From contig JABVXV010000219.1 in the NCBI GenBank assembly GCA_013365325.1, forward strand, positions 44,804 to 108,803: a DNA stretch of 64,000 nt, given 5' to 3'. The DNA is from Dipetalonema caudispina (Eukaryota; Nematoda; Chromadorea; Rhabditida; Onchocercidae). Below, in pieces: positions 36,301 through 48,115 of the stretch. Position 1 is the first letter of the stretch. Each line of letters begins with the position of its first letter. The notes beneath the pieces were generated by a model. The model had not been told where the DNA came from, searched no databases, and worked only from the letters and a program-made list of their open reading frames with translations. The translations under genes and the position numbers were made by a program.

Positions 36301-37754
36301 GAATACTTAAATGAATTAGTAATCTGCATCGGAGATGTACCATTCTGAAATATATCCGGCTCTTTTCCATGATATATATTACGTGGATCGTTCATGATTG
36401 CCATATGCGCGTACTGCGTCCAGCCACCATTGCCTTCAAATGGTCGTTTTCGAATCTGAAAATGATGTGCATCTGAAAGATAATCTCAGACTTTTTTTGA
36501 ATTTTATCTTATTTCATACTGAAAGTGTCTTCACTTGAAATTCAGGAACTTACATTTGGCTTACAAACTGATCTGGATGGATAACTTGGCGCAAAAGGAG
36601 CTGTAGTCCGTAATACTTGCATACATCCAGGATAACTTTGCGATGAAGAAAGAAGTTGTGGATGATGATGACCATGAGAGTGAGTTATCGATGACGGTGC
36701 TTCCCGAGGTTTCGCCTGCTGTTCCATGTATTGTTTCATCGCTGCTTCCAAATATCTAAAATTCTCAATATTTAAAATCTTTGAAAATTAACTGAGGATA
36801 GTTTTATTAATAAAACAATATTATTTCAATGTATGATCTAAGAATCGAAATTACAGCCTCCTCATTAGATATCAGTATATTTGTGTCTTTGCAAACCAAA
36901 ATATTAACAACAAATCTACTAAAAGCAAAAAATCAATTTATAAAGTGTTACTATCAAAAAGCGGAGGAGACAAGTGTAACATTGAAAATATGTTCATAAA
37001 GATAATATAAGTTATGAAATTTGGAATTTTGAAGACATTCGAAATTTTCCCATTAAGAATAACATATAGTTTAAATTACAAGCAGGTCAATCAACTTTAT
37101 ACCAACTATCCATGATACGATATCGAATCTCTGGCTAGCTAAATACTGACATGAAATGAAAAGGTCCAGTAAAAAGCTCATGTTGGCAAACTGTACAACT
37201 TATCTTTTTGTTTGAAGGAAAAAGTAAGTAGTGAGAAGACGATCAAAAAATCAAACAACCTTCGACGATACTTTTCCATTTCAGCTCTTTCTTTCTTCAA
37301 TCGTTCTATCCGAGCATTCTCCTGTCTTTGCTTTGTACGTTCTGCTATTAATTTGGTATTTTCAATACAACCCAAAAATCGAGCACGTCGCTCTTTCCAT
37401 CGTGCACTAAACCTCTCATCAGCGTATGTCATACCGTTTGGTCTGAAATGAAACAATTAAGTGAAATTAGAAATAGCAAGAAATTTTAAAAATTAGAAAT
37501 ATCACGAAATTTTAAGTTGTCTTTAATTGATAATATTCTCACCGACTCACTTATCGACTTTTACAGCATTAATTAAAGCTTGACTTGAATTTAAATTCAG
37601 ATGTATCCCAAATAGGAAAAGGATCTAATTTCTTAATCTACATGATATTTTGGCATTTTGTTTAGCTAATAAAACGTAATGCTTACAAAACTGCTGATTC
37701 CTCTTCAACAACAGATGTTGAAGGCAAAACCGCTGCTAAACCACCACTATTCAT
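33333..37754 (-). CDS. Q-rich nuclear protein, candidate SEL-8/LAG-3 (Mastermind-type) co-activator
   Basis: Ten exons close in phase: 37754-37687, 37442-37260, 36755-36554, 36455-36240, 36078-35851, 35438-35313, 35061-34911, 34552-34122, 33929-33701, 33442-33333; about 647 residues. The start ATG has an in-frame TAA upstream. Residues 24-110 predict one long, basic, charged helix (ADERFSARWKERRARFLGCI, then AERTKQRQENARIERLKKER and MEKYRRR). The rest is low complexity: HGHHHP, an acidic Ser/Thr/Pro middle, Q14 at residues 482-495, NQ/M-rich segments and a C-terminal HHHHYH. A short N-terminal helix followed by a long Gln-rich activation region is the layout of C. elegans SEL-8/LAG-3, which completes the CSL-Notch complex. 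That identity rests on architecture and helix character only; another Q-rich transcription cofactor is possible. That it is a real gene is secure. Confidence 0.8.
34242..34283 (-). repeat. CAG/CAA repeat coding for polyglutamine
   Basis: Fourteen consecutive glutamine codons, a mix of CAG and CAA with six CAG in a row at the 3' end of the coding run, inside exon 8 of the Q-rich gene. The CAA interruptions should dampen slippage; the length may still vary between strains. Confidence 0.9.
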
Positions 37755-40700
37755 TAATTCAAGAATTCGTTAATAGAAATTGCAGCTAATCAACTGTGAA
37801 CATTCCTGAAATTCGGATAAGCTCATTATCAAATCCATCAGTAAACAATGACGCGAAATGCGTGAAACAATGGAAACCAAAAAGCGTGTAAACGAAAACA
37901 AATGAATTATTGCATGAGTAAACATAAGATATAGGTAAACGTAAAACGTAAAACCACGAAAGTCGGGGATGAAAATACCACAGGATTTGAATATCTGAAG
38001 ATAAGGGATAAAATCTGAAATAGATATCGTATGCACATATCTGACTAGTTCAATAAGTACTTTTTTTTTTTTTCATATACATTTTTTAAGCCTGGTAATA
38101 TATCAGTAGAGGGAATTCCAACCAAGAAACAACTACTTTTCTAGTCAACCCGAATTAGTGATGAAATTCTCACTTCACCAATAATTTACAATTTAACCAA
38201 AAAATAACTGTCAAAAGATGGGTACATTTGTAGTTTTGCAAATTCTTCCTAAACTAATCTTCTTCAAACTGAACACTTTTGCAGTGACATTCAGTGAAAG
38301 TATTATAAAACTTTCATTTTTTTTTTTTTTTTTACGATGAAAAAAAGGACACCTATAATTGAAAGAGATAAAAATAACAAACAAAGTATGTATGCCTCAT
38401 TTGCAGTAACGAAGTTGATATATAGGGAAAGTACTATACTATACTATACTCTTCTATACCATACTATCATTTCATTTCAACACTGTAAGAATTGATTCTT
38501 GATCCATTTAGTAAATTGAATTAAAAACTACTAGCTCATTTGTATTTATTAAACAGCTGCTCAATTATATGTATGGCTATATAATGGCTACTTTACCTGA
38601 TCAGCAAAATGGAATGTCTGATACCGAAAGTTAAACACGTTCTCGTTACGTCGAAACACGTGGTCTCACATCGATATTGCAATGTGATCATTTAGATGTA
38701 CTTCCAAACATAAAACTCATATTATCGATATTTTTTCAACTTAAATATCTAATGAAAAATGAGATAGAAAACAAAGGTGAACGAATAGGTAATTAATAGT
38801 ACTGGAGGCAAGTAATTATGACTATTATTTTGTGTGATGTAATAAGCTGAATCAGAGAATGAGCTATTCAGGGAGTTAAAAAAAACCGGATTAAATCTGA
38901 ATAATGCATGAGTCATTTAAAAAGCAAAAAAGAAAATCAACAGTAAGGTATAGGAGATCATTTTGTCGAAGAAAAAAAAATGTTGGCAAAAAATAAAATC
39001 GAAAATTCGAAACTATACAAGAGACAACAGGACGACAACCAAATCCACCAACATACATATGTTAAAAAAAAAAAATGTTCATCCTCCGGTGATCAGTACC
39101 AATCAATTCAAATACCAAGTAAAGCAAAAAAAAAAAAAAAGAAGAAAAAATCGGAAAAACTGATAATCCTAGTGATTATGAGTAACTAATGCACTCGTTG
39201 CAACTATAATTGGACTAATGATAATGATGATGATGAAGATAATGATAATGAATATAGTGATCATTGATTACAATAAATGGTGACATAGGGGTTGACGATA
39301 TATGAATGACTAAATCGTTTCCTTATTTCAAAAACCTCTGTAAGAAGGTCACTTCATCTGCCTAAAACGATTAGCAAATCATGGCGAATGTTGTCATTTA
39401 TTTGTGATTGGCGATTCATACAGCTGCCTCATCTACTCAATACAATCTACAAATATCAAACATTATTGAAATTCATAGAAAATACAAGGAAGCATCTGCC
39501 ATGAGAAAAATGGAAAAGTATCGCAAACAATCATATCTATTTAATACAACATTTGTATCAGCAAATATCCTAGCAATTTTATTTTTTCTACCAATTCTCT
39601 GTAATGAACCAAAGTATTCAGTTATCATTTTTTAATTTTTCAAAAAATTACCTTAAGGGTCATAAATGATAGATGAGAAAATGATGAAAATTAGTGAAGA
39701 GATTTGTTTCCAATTAATGCTATATCATCCGTTCTGTATGAGTAATGTAAAATACAAATTGAGTACCAATTATCTTCATAAATAAATCAACCCAGTGGAC
39801 TCACAATGACCATTTCATTTCATTTTACATTTCAATTTAATGGTAGCTGAAGCGAGCACAGTCATTAAATATTCGTTAACGATGAACTAAGAAATTTCTC
39901 CCGATCAAAAAGTTATCAGAACTTTCTACTCTTCTCTTTTTGGATTCACCAAGCCATTTTAAGGAAAGAAGTGAAGAATTGCAAAAATTTAACCTGTATT
40001 AACAATTTGAAATTAAAACAGAAACTTAGAATTTGGGTGAATCCTAAAAAGATAAAATTTAATAATTTTTTCTGTAGTTTTAACGAGGATATGAAAACAA
40101 AAAAAAAAAAAAAAATCATCAACTGTCAAAATAATACCTTGTACTGCATGGTACTATTGAGATCTTAACAGTATGACAAAAATCCGAATTTCACGAAAAG
40201 TAATTTTGAAAACTTACCTAATCCTTGATGGCATCTAGTAAAGAATAATATTAAAACATAACAATGAGTCTGGATTTTGCATTTCAAAATCCTGGGAAGT
40301 CTAGCTTATAGAGAGTTTGTAGAAGCAAATAAATCGATAGAAAATTCAAGTCAAATTTTAAATTTAAAACTCTTTGAAAATACAAAAGTAGAGGAAATGA
40401 AGATATAGAGGAATGGATGGATATTTAAACACCACATAAAGATATAAATAAAAATTGCTGCTATATTGCAGAAAAGTAGCCAAGATTTACATTTAACAGA
40501 CTGTTCAAACTACTAAAAGTAATCCGTAAATTTTAATGAAACTAAAGGTAGAGGATTTTTGGAAAAGGTACGCATTTTTATGATCTTTTCCAACAACATC
40601 AATTTTTATCCTCTCTATCATTAAACCATTTCTTCAATTGAGAGAGGATTTTTTTTTAGTTTAGGCATAATAATAAAACAAAAAAGAAGAAAAGAAAACA

Positions 40701-41067
40701 TTTATAGATCGTAAGCTTAAATTAGATAAAACTAATTATTTCCCTTTCTTTTATGAATTTATATAATTTAAAAGTATTTCATACATGCAGTAGAAATGTT
40801 ACAACGATAAAAATTTAATAGTAAAAATTATTATAACATTTGAAAAAAAAAAAAAAAAAAAAGGAATCATTGTAGCAGCTACTGTGTTGTTGGTTGATGA
40901 TAGTAATGAAAAATAAAAAGGGAAAAGGGAAAAGAAAATAAAAACTGGCCTGATCGCGAATCGCAATCACTATTGCTATTGCTGTGCTACTGGGATCCTC
41001 TATCACACCATTCTTGCATAAAACATTGAAAAAATGCATTAAGAATTGCTTCTGCACTCTAAAATAA

Positions 41068-41095
41068 CTCTCTCTCTCTCTCTCTCTCTCTCTCC
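41068..41095 (+). repeat. CT dinucleotide microsatellite
   Basis: About 13 CT units followed directly by a T run. It is the reverse-complement type of the AG array 0.7 kb downstream, so the two could pair in single-stranded form. Confidence 0.9.
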
Positions 41096-41804
41096 TTTTT
41101 TTTTTCTTCTTTGGAATAGCCTGATGAATGAAAGGAAGTGATGAACAGCTAAGTTTTTTTTTTTTTTTTTTTTCTTTTATTGTAAAAAGTGAAAATAGAG
41201 AGAAAGAAGGACAAAAGATGACTGACTAACTAACTAACTGATTACTAATTTAGATGTATACCAAAGAAATGATTAAAGTATTACCATAATATGATAATAT
41301 ATAAATATACTATGATTAATAATCACAAGAAAAAATAAACGTTCAACGTTCACAAAGCAACAAAATTCTCGCATACCTTGCTGATTCAAGCAACCATTTT
41401 ATGCTCATTGATCAACAATTTTTACAAAACTGCAATGTTTTATTCACTGAATCACACATTCATGCAACGTTATCCGTTGAATCATACTTAATAACGAACT
41501 AACTCTACAAAATTAATTGTAACATTAACCGTTTGATTCATTACTTATGCAATATTACCTATTTCATTCATGTTCATATAATAACATTACTCGAATATAT
41601 ATATATGTATATCATTATAATAATAAAATATAAATATATTATTTAACAATGATTTATTTCAAACTTCTGAATGAATATTGAAAAAGTAAAATAAGAAAGA
41701 GAAATTTCCCGCATGTACTGTGCAACATATACTGTTCAAAAAAATATAACGCACTTATTCAATCAATCGCTCAAAAAAAACAACCACTTATCGAATTTTG
41801 TTCA

Positions 41805-41806
<2 letters not shown>

Positions 41807-41868
<62 letters not shown>
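41807..41868 (+). repeat. (AG)31 dinucleotide microsatellite
   Basis: Sixty-two bases of uninterrupted AG, the longest perfect repeat in the window. Purine-only tracts of this length can form triplex-type structures; the length is likely polymorphic. Confidence 0.95.
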
Positions 41869-41869
<1 letters not shown>

Positions 41870-41881
41870 AAAGAAAGGATA

Positions 41882-41940
41882 AATGAATGAATGAATGAAT
41901 AAATGGATAGATGAATGGATATATGGATGGATGAATAGAT
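41882..41940 (+). repeat. GAAT/GGAT tetranucleotide array
   Basis: Imperfect tetranucleotide repeats (GAAT passing into GGAT and GATA variants) start 13 bases after the AG microsatellite, making a compound satellite. Confidence 0.75.
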
Positions 41941-43924
41941 ACTAACTACCATATGGTTGGTTTATGATATGTATATATCAGATATATACAAATCGAAAAG
42001 ATATCTTTAATTAAAAGTAATTTTAAGAAATTTGATTGACTAAAAGATAAATTTTGACAACACAATTTGAACATTTTTATGGTGTTAGCATTAGAAAAAG
42101 AAATTATAATTTCAACGAAATAGAAAAATGGATGGATATATATATATGTGTGTGTGTGTGTGTTTTTTATATGTTTTTATGAAGTAAATTAATAGGATGT
42201 GTTACAATTAATTACACTTATTCATTTCCTCTATGCTAATTAATTAAGAATTCAATTATTATTATTCAAAAATTACATTCTTCTTTTATAATTTTGAGTG
42301 AGAAATAACAAAAAGTTTACAGCAAGTAGTGACCAATATAAAAGAGAATAGGGTAATAAATCACTATTGTGCTTCAGTAACTTACTTTCGAATGGACATG
42401 GAGAAGTGTAATGACCGAATGGAAGCAGTTCAGATGAGATCAATACGACGAGAGTGTGGGTGTATATGTGTGTGTCTGTGTCTGTCTCTGTGTGTGTTGT
42501 CTCTTCGGCCGACTGTTATCCATAAGTTGTGAGAGTTAAATTGTCATCATATATGTATGGATGAAGAGTGATGTAGTGAAGAGGCAGGTCAGGTCACTGG
42601 TCAACACGAGATGGCCTCAGCCCATCATCATCACCACCATCTTGCTCTCTTTGAAAAACAACATCGACGAAGAAATTGGATCACTTTCAATTCTTTCAAA
42701 TAGCAAAGGAGAGAAATGAGAATGAGGGATAGTACAGTACGATGAGTACTGCCACTAGTATCAATCACTACTGCTACACTTCGTTTGAGTTAAATGGGAA
42801 GAAAGAATGGATAGATATGATGGTGGTTGAGATGAATGAAGGAAGAGAAGAGGTAAAGGACGCGTGCCTCAACCGCCACCTCATGCATCTCTCTTCTTGC
42901 ATTTACTTTGACAAGAAAGGACACTCACAACACACTTACCAAATCTACGGGACAGGGCAGAAAAATGACCCTGATCGGGTACCATCCCTCTCATCATCAT
43001 CATCATCATCAACAACCACCATCACTACCACCACCGCCATCACTACTACTATTAATACTAATACTTATTGCCCTGACATGACATCCTCTTCATGTCATGT
43101 TCGTAACTATTTGTAAGCGTTTACAACTGTTCAATTATTCCTTTTTAAATTCGGCTAAATTTAGGGAACTAACTTTTGCGGTTCAAAATGTCCATCCATT
43201 TTAAAGATTCTATCAGAACGAGTCTCATTTAGCCAGAATGATATTGCCGTTTGGAATATTTGAATTTTCAAGATTTATCGACATTTCCATATTTATGCAA
43301 TTGGATCACTGAATTATTATTCTACATAAAATTTACATTTTTTTCTCGTGAGTTTTTTTGAAAGTAATGATAAGAGCTTACTTTCAATAGAGAAATTGCG
43401 GTCCTCAGAAAGACTTTGCAATTTTTGTCTCCATAAATTGGCAAAATTCCACAATGTTTCAAATTTAGAACTTGGTAATTTGACATGAACATTTAATTAG
43501 TAATCATCGCATTCATTGACGAAAATAAAAAACCACCATACAATGATACATGAGCTGATAGTAAGAGCAGTTCATTGTTGATGGAACAAATTTCAAAAAC
43601 ATCCCATGGGTTAGGGAAAATAGCATCAAGATTATACGTACAAAGGAGTGTAACAAAAATTTATCAGATCTCCAAAATCACAAAAAAGCATACCAAACAA
43701 AACAGAATCACGCACCAACAAAACAAAAAATTTTTAAAAATTAAAGGACTATACCGACAACGTCACACATCTCCAGGATTTCAAAACAAAGAGTAGGTGT
43801 TTGACTGAATCCTTTAGAGCGAAAATCTATATTGAAACTGCCATCTAAAATTGAAAAAACAACTCCAGGTTACTTGAAATTTTGGATAATTGGAATCGAA
43901 ATTCAAGAAGAGCAGCACAAAAGT

Positions 43925-46900
43925 TCAGATTGAACCTTCCACCAACACACCAGCACTTTCCTGGATCCGCTTAATTTCTTCTGCCTTTTCTTTGAAATAG
44001 TTGGCAAACCTATAATATTAAAAACAGAAATATCCATTTACAATAAATAACGGATATTGGAACAAAAAAAAAAAAAAAAAACAAAAAGAAAAATCTATTG
44101 GATAAGTCGTGTTAATTTGTCCATACAATTACTTATTAGAGTCCGACAAAAAGTATCGTATATTTAAATCGAAGAAATAACTTCTGATAAGAACTCACAA
44201 TGAACTTTGCAACTGTTGTAAAAGAGTAAAAAATTTCACATTCAGTTTCAATTAAAATATGGGAAGTTACCAGTCAAGGTGTGCATGCTTTTTCTTGATA
44301 GACATGTACGGATTTTTGGATAATCCTATACAAACCAGTTCCATAAATTGTGCGACGGGTCCTTCTTCCGGTAGATTGTACTGAGCAAGATATTTATCCA
44401 GAAATATGTGCTCATAAAAACCAACCTAAAATCTCATAAAATTCGCTTTTTAGAACATGGTTGTTTTAAAAAGATCACTCAGAAAATAACAATAAAACAA
44501 TTACTGTACTTTAAAAAGCAAAAAAAATTATTACGTCTTCCTCTTCGCCAATTTGATATTCATTATCGATTGGATAAGGCCACATTTTTCCTTGTTCCGT
44601 TAGCTCAATCATTTCTTCAAAAGCATTAGCTGGACCGAATGAGGAGTTCCAGATCCTGAACATAAAGTGCAAAAAATGTCTGAAGGCAAGACCCGATATT
44701 CCTATACTGTTTATATGAGAAAAAAGGGAAACGGGAACGCCTTTCCAAAATTTTAAACAAAATTAAAAGCGAAACATATACGTTGCAGCATTTTTATCCC
44801 ATTCACACCACTTCTTTATTGAATGATCTTTCAGTTTTGGTATATCCGCCGTTTTGAAAATGTTCAACTTGTTCGCGGTATTCTTGAATATGTTCTCCAT
44901 GCGATAGTCAGGATGGATAACATTGGAAGGGGCTATTTGAGGTTCATCCAACGATGGATCATCCGGATAAAGCATTTTACTAAAAATTTAAGTATGGATC
45001 TGAATAGAGGCTCTTTGTATCCTACGAAAATTCTTTGAAAAGGAATCACAACAGCATTTTGGAAAAAAAATCAGTTTTTCAAAACTGATAAAAGAGGACT
45101 ACAGATATCTTTCAATCAATCTATAATATTACTAATCAATCGAAGTCACCGTATCAGAAGGACATATATAAACAATAGTGAATCTGGTCTTTCAAGAAGG
45201 GAGGAGAAATTTTGGCTTACATGAAACCCAAATTTCGTTGTTCTGTAATTGCTTTTTTCCTGATATGAAGGGTGAAATTTTTCTAATGCTCTGACCGTCT
45301 ATAAAATTTAATGTCCCAAACTACATGAATTTTCATCAAAGGAAAGTAAAAAACGTCGAATGAAAAATGCTACCGTAAAGATAAAAAAATGTATAAGCTA
45401 CCTTGCTAACTGTAGTGCGATATTATAAAAAGTACTCTCTTTTTCAGTCTGTTCGATTTCTTTCAACATATTCTTCTTTTGCTCTTCTGTATAATTTCGC
45501 ATTAGAGTTTCGTGTTTTCCAATTATCCTTTGTTCAGCTATTTCTACCGCACGTTCCGCAATTCTACGAGCATCTTCTGCTTTATGACCTGACTGAAAGT
45601 CCGTAATTTCGTAATTTTCCCAATTCATAATTTCCAAAGCCAGTAATTTCCTTAATTTCCAGAACTGTCTATTGAGATAAATTAAAATTTATTTAGTTAC
45701 CATTAAATTTTTCTGAAATCGAGTGAATAATGAAGCTTTAAATCTGGATCTTTGGAAAAACTCAGAAGATCTAAAAATTGATGACTATCAAAACTGACAG
45801 AATGAAGCAAATAAAATGTGTAGCGTCACCTGAAGAGCTTGATAAAATATTTCACGCTTTAACAGTAATAGCCCTTGTCGCATTTGTCGCTTTTCTATAG
45901 CTCTAAATCGCAAGCTTTGTTTATGACGTTTTTTAAAAAGCTTAAACTTACTAAAACTGGGGGAACTTTATCAATAGAGGCGAAAAAATGAATGGAATAG
46001 CTACGATTACTGAAGAGTTCTGGAAGATTAAAACTATTTGAAGAGAAATATACCTTGGAGGTCTACTTGTTTCATCTTTGAGGCTTTCTAGAAAAGTGGC
46101 AAAAGTTCTATCTGATAACAATTCACTGTATTGCGCACTGGTTGCCGCTTCAAATTTTTCTTTTTCATATTCCATCAACTTTCCAATCAGTTCATTTCTC
46201 GTTCTGAACAAAAACATTTTCGTGTGTTACAAAATTTAATTTTTCTAAGATCAACGATGACATATTTTCTTCGAGAAAAGCTCATTTTTCCTCGCAGTGC
46301 AGCAATTCGTGAACAAAAAAGCTGCTTAAAAAAGATGCAAACATTGGATACTGTCATAACTTCTAAGTTATGGCCATATCCCAATATAAATCTAAGGACC
46401 ACATAATCTCGATCTCCTAAGAATCCAATAAATACTTTCACTAATTCTTATTGATAGTAAGCACGCAGCACTTGCTTACTTTCGTTCATCAGAGATACCA
46501 TTGTCGTGAAGGTTCTTAACTACGGAATCAACGGCTGTCAAAATTTCTTTCGTGACAACATCATTTGGTTTCGGTTTTATCTGTTGCTTTTTCCCTTTAA
46601 ACTCCAATAATTTCTCTGCAAAATGAATTTGATAAGCAGCTTGCATTCGACTCGAAATAAAGAACAAAAATAGTGGGATAAAGAACAAAAATTTAATAAA
46701 AGCAAAAAAATTACTTCGTATATTTTCTGGTTTCAAATTCTCATTTGTTGTTGCATTGGGAGTTCTACTTCTCGATTCTTTCCTAATTTCAGACCTAATT
46801 TTACCGGATGCTTCAGATTTTTGCAGGCTTTCAGTTTGAGAACTACCACTATCATCATTTGAAGTACCGAAGGATCGCCGAATACAAGGAAAAGTTATGC

Positions 46901-46949
46901 GCTGTCTGCTGATTCCTAATCGCACCGAACAACAACAGCGATTAAACAT
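43925..46949 (-). CDS. mrps-31: Mitochondrial small-subunit ribosomal protein S31 (mS31)
   Basis: Metazoan-specific protein of the mitochondrial ribosome small subunit. Nine exons close in phase: 46949-46715, 46615-46480, 46203-46054, 45902-45830, 45592-45402, 44979-44782, 44655-44535, 44425-44271, 44009-43925; about 447 residues against 395 in human. The start lies 5 bases after an AACAG acceptor. The N-terminus is Cys/Arg-rich without early acids (RCCCSVRLGISRQRITF), fitting a mitochondrial presequence. The conserved C-terminal third is diagnostic: NAFEEMIELTEQGKMWPYPI, then VGFYEHIFLDKYL, GPVAQFMELVCIGLSKNPY and HAHLDWFANYFKEKAEEIK. The middle is charged and predicted helical, with no family signature. 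Exon 4 uses a TTTAG acceptor chosen by phase and is the least certain. I first considered TIM44 because of the charged N-terminal half, but the C-terminus excludes it. Confidence 0.88.
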
Positions 46950-48115
46950 AGTTTCTGTTATATATCTAAATTATTGACATTGGAAAGTATTTACACCTAC
47001 TGCTAACTTGTATCCAAAAAATATAGAAAGTTTTTAATAAACAAGAGCAAAATCTGTAAAAAATCCAACCAGGAGTTTATAGCTTCATATTCTACCGAAA
47101 AAATTCACGCAACTTAATCCGTATAATTTATCTATCCATCGTTCTAAAGACTCTTTCAAATCATTTACTGTTTATCATTTTCTCTTAAAACTGAATTGCT
47201 TACCACTTAAATCCCCGTAATGAAGTAGAAGCAACTGCTACAACATCATGTTTGACTGACTCTGAAAAACATAATTATTGAATCTCTTTGTCGAAACAGC
47301 AACTTAACCTGATCCAGATTTTTCCCCGTGAAAACACAGATTGGAAACGTGAACAGCTTGAGCGATCCTGAAAAAACTGCCAGAGTGAGCTGCATTTCGA
47401 CACTCATCAAAAGAGAATTGACCATGAACAGTGATCGGACCGTAACTTCGAGGTGTTTAGGAGCCCAAATGGAACAGCGAAAAGTTTGGAGATTCTACTA
47501 TATAACTTAATGGTGCTTTGCAAAAATAGACAAGCAGGGTAAAGAACATATAACTCTAATTATTCTTACTTGGCGTCATTCGATATTTGCTGAACTTCAT
47601 AACTTCATGAAGGACAAAAAACTTGTTCAGTAGCTGTTTATTAAATAATGAGCATCACAATGACAATATATTCATCGGACAATGAAAATATATTCATCGT
47701 CTTGTGATAAACAAAACAACTTGAAAAGGAGGTAGTTAATTACATCAATATATATTAATATTTGCAAAAGTTATCCAGAAATTGCCAAAAAACCCATCAG
47801 TGAGAGCCATAAAAATTTATAAAAACAGCATGAATGAACTAGTACAAGAGATGATGAGGGAACACAAAAAGAATGACTACTTTTACAGGTAAGTGGAGTT
47901 TCGAAAGGTAAAAAAAACAAGGAAGAAGTTATTACTCCAAAATCTAACACTGCAGAATAATCAGATACAATTCCTTACTCAAAATTGAAATCTAAATAAA
48001 AATTCTAACTAAATTTGAGCTATCCCTTAGAAAAAAAATGACTTGCTTCGTGCTGAGTAAACGTAACTTAATGGGAAAGTCCATAACAATCAGATCATAG
48101 TTATCCAGTAATGAC
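46950..48115. other. Intergenic, MRPS31 to MDH2, with an exon-like patch
   Basis: Both neighbours read leftwards. The patch at about 47290-47515 has noticeably higher GC than its surroundings and is open on both strands: a 60-codon fr plus frame from 47328, and a minus frame ending in a GTTAAG donor-like site. No protein family is recognised, so no CDS is called. Confidence 0.4.

Larger units (their letters stand above)
37755..43924. other. Microsatellite-rich gene-free region upstream of the Q-rich gene
   Basis: About 6.2 kb without a supported exon. It is dense in simple repeats: ACTAT pentamers near 38432-38450, A and T runs, CT at 41068-41095, ACTA units at 41221-41240, AG at 41807-41868, GAAT/GGAT tetramers at 41882-41940, TA/TG at 42136-42163 and ATC/ACC trinucleotides at 42989-43050. 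The 124-codon open frame at 42742-43116 ends in Ser/Thr runs made by the trinucleotide repeat and is not accepted as a gene. The block lies 5' of the Q-rich gene and 3' of MRPS31. Confidence 0.5.

Noticed and set aside
42742..43116. 124-codon plus-strand ORF ending in Ser and Thr runs
   Set aside because: Much of it is ATC/ACC trinucleotide repeat in a microsatellite cluster; no splice context and no family similarity.
43925..46949. TIM44 (mitochondrial import motor subunit)
   Set aside because: The charged N-terminal half suggested it, but the C-terminal FMELV-GLSKNPY and FYEHIFLDKYL blocks are those of mitochondrial ribosomal protein S31.
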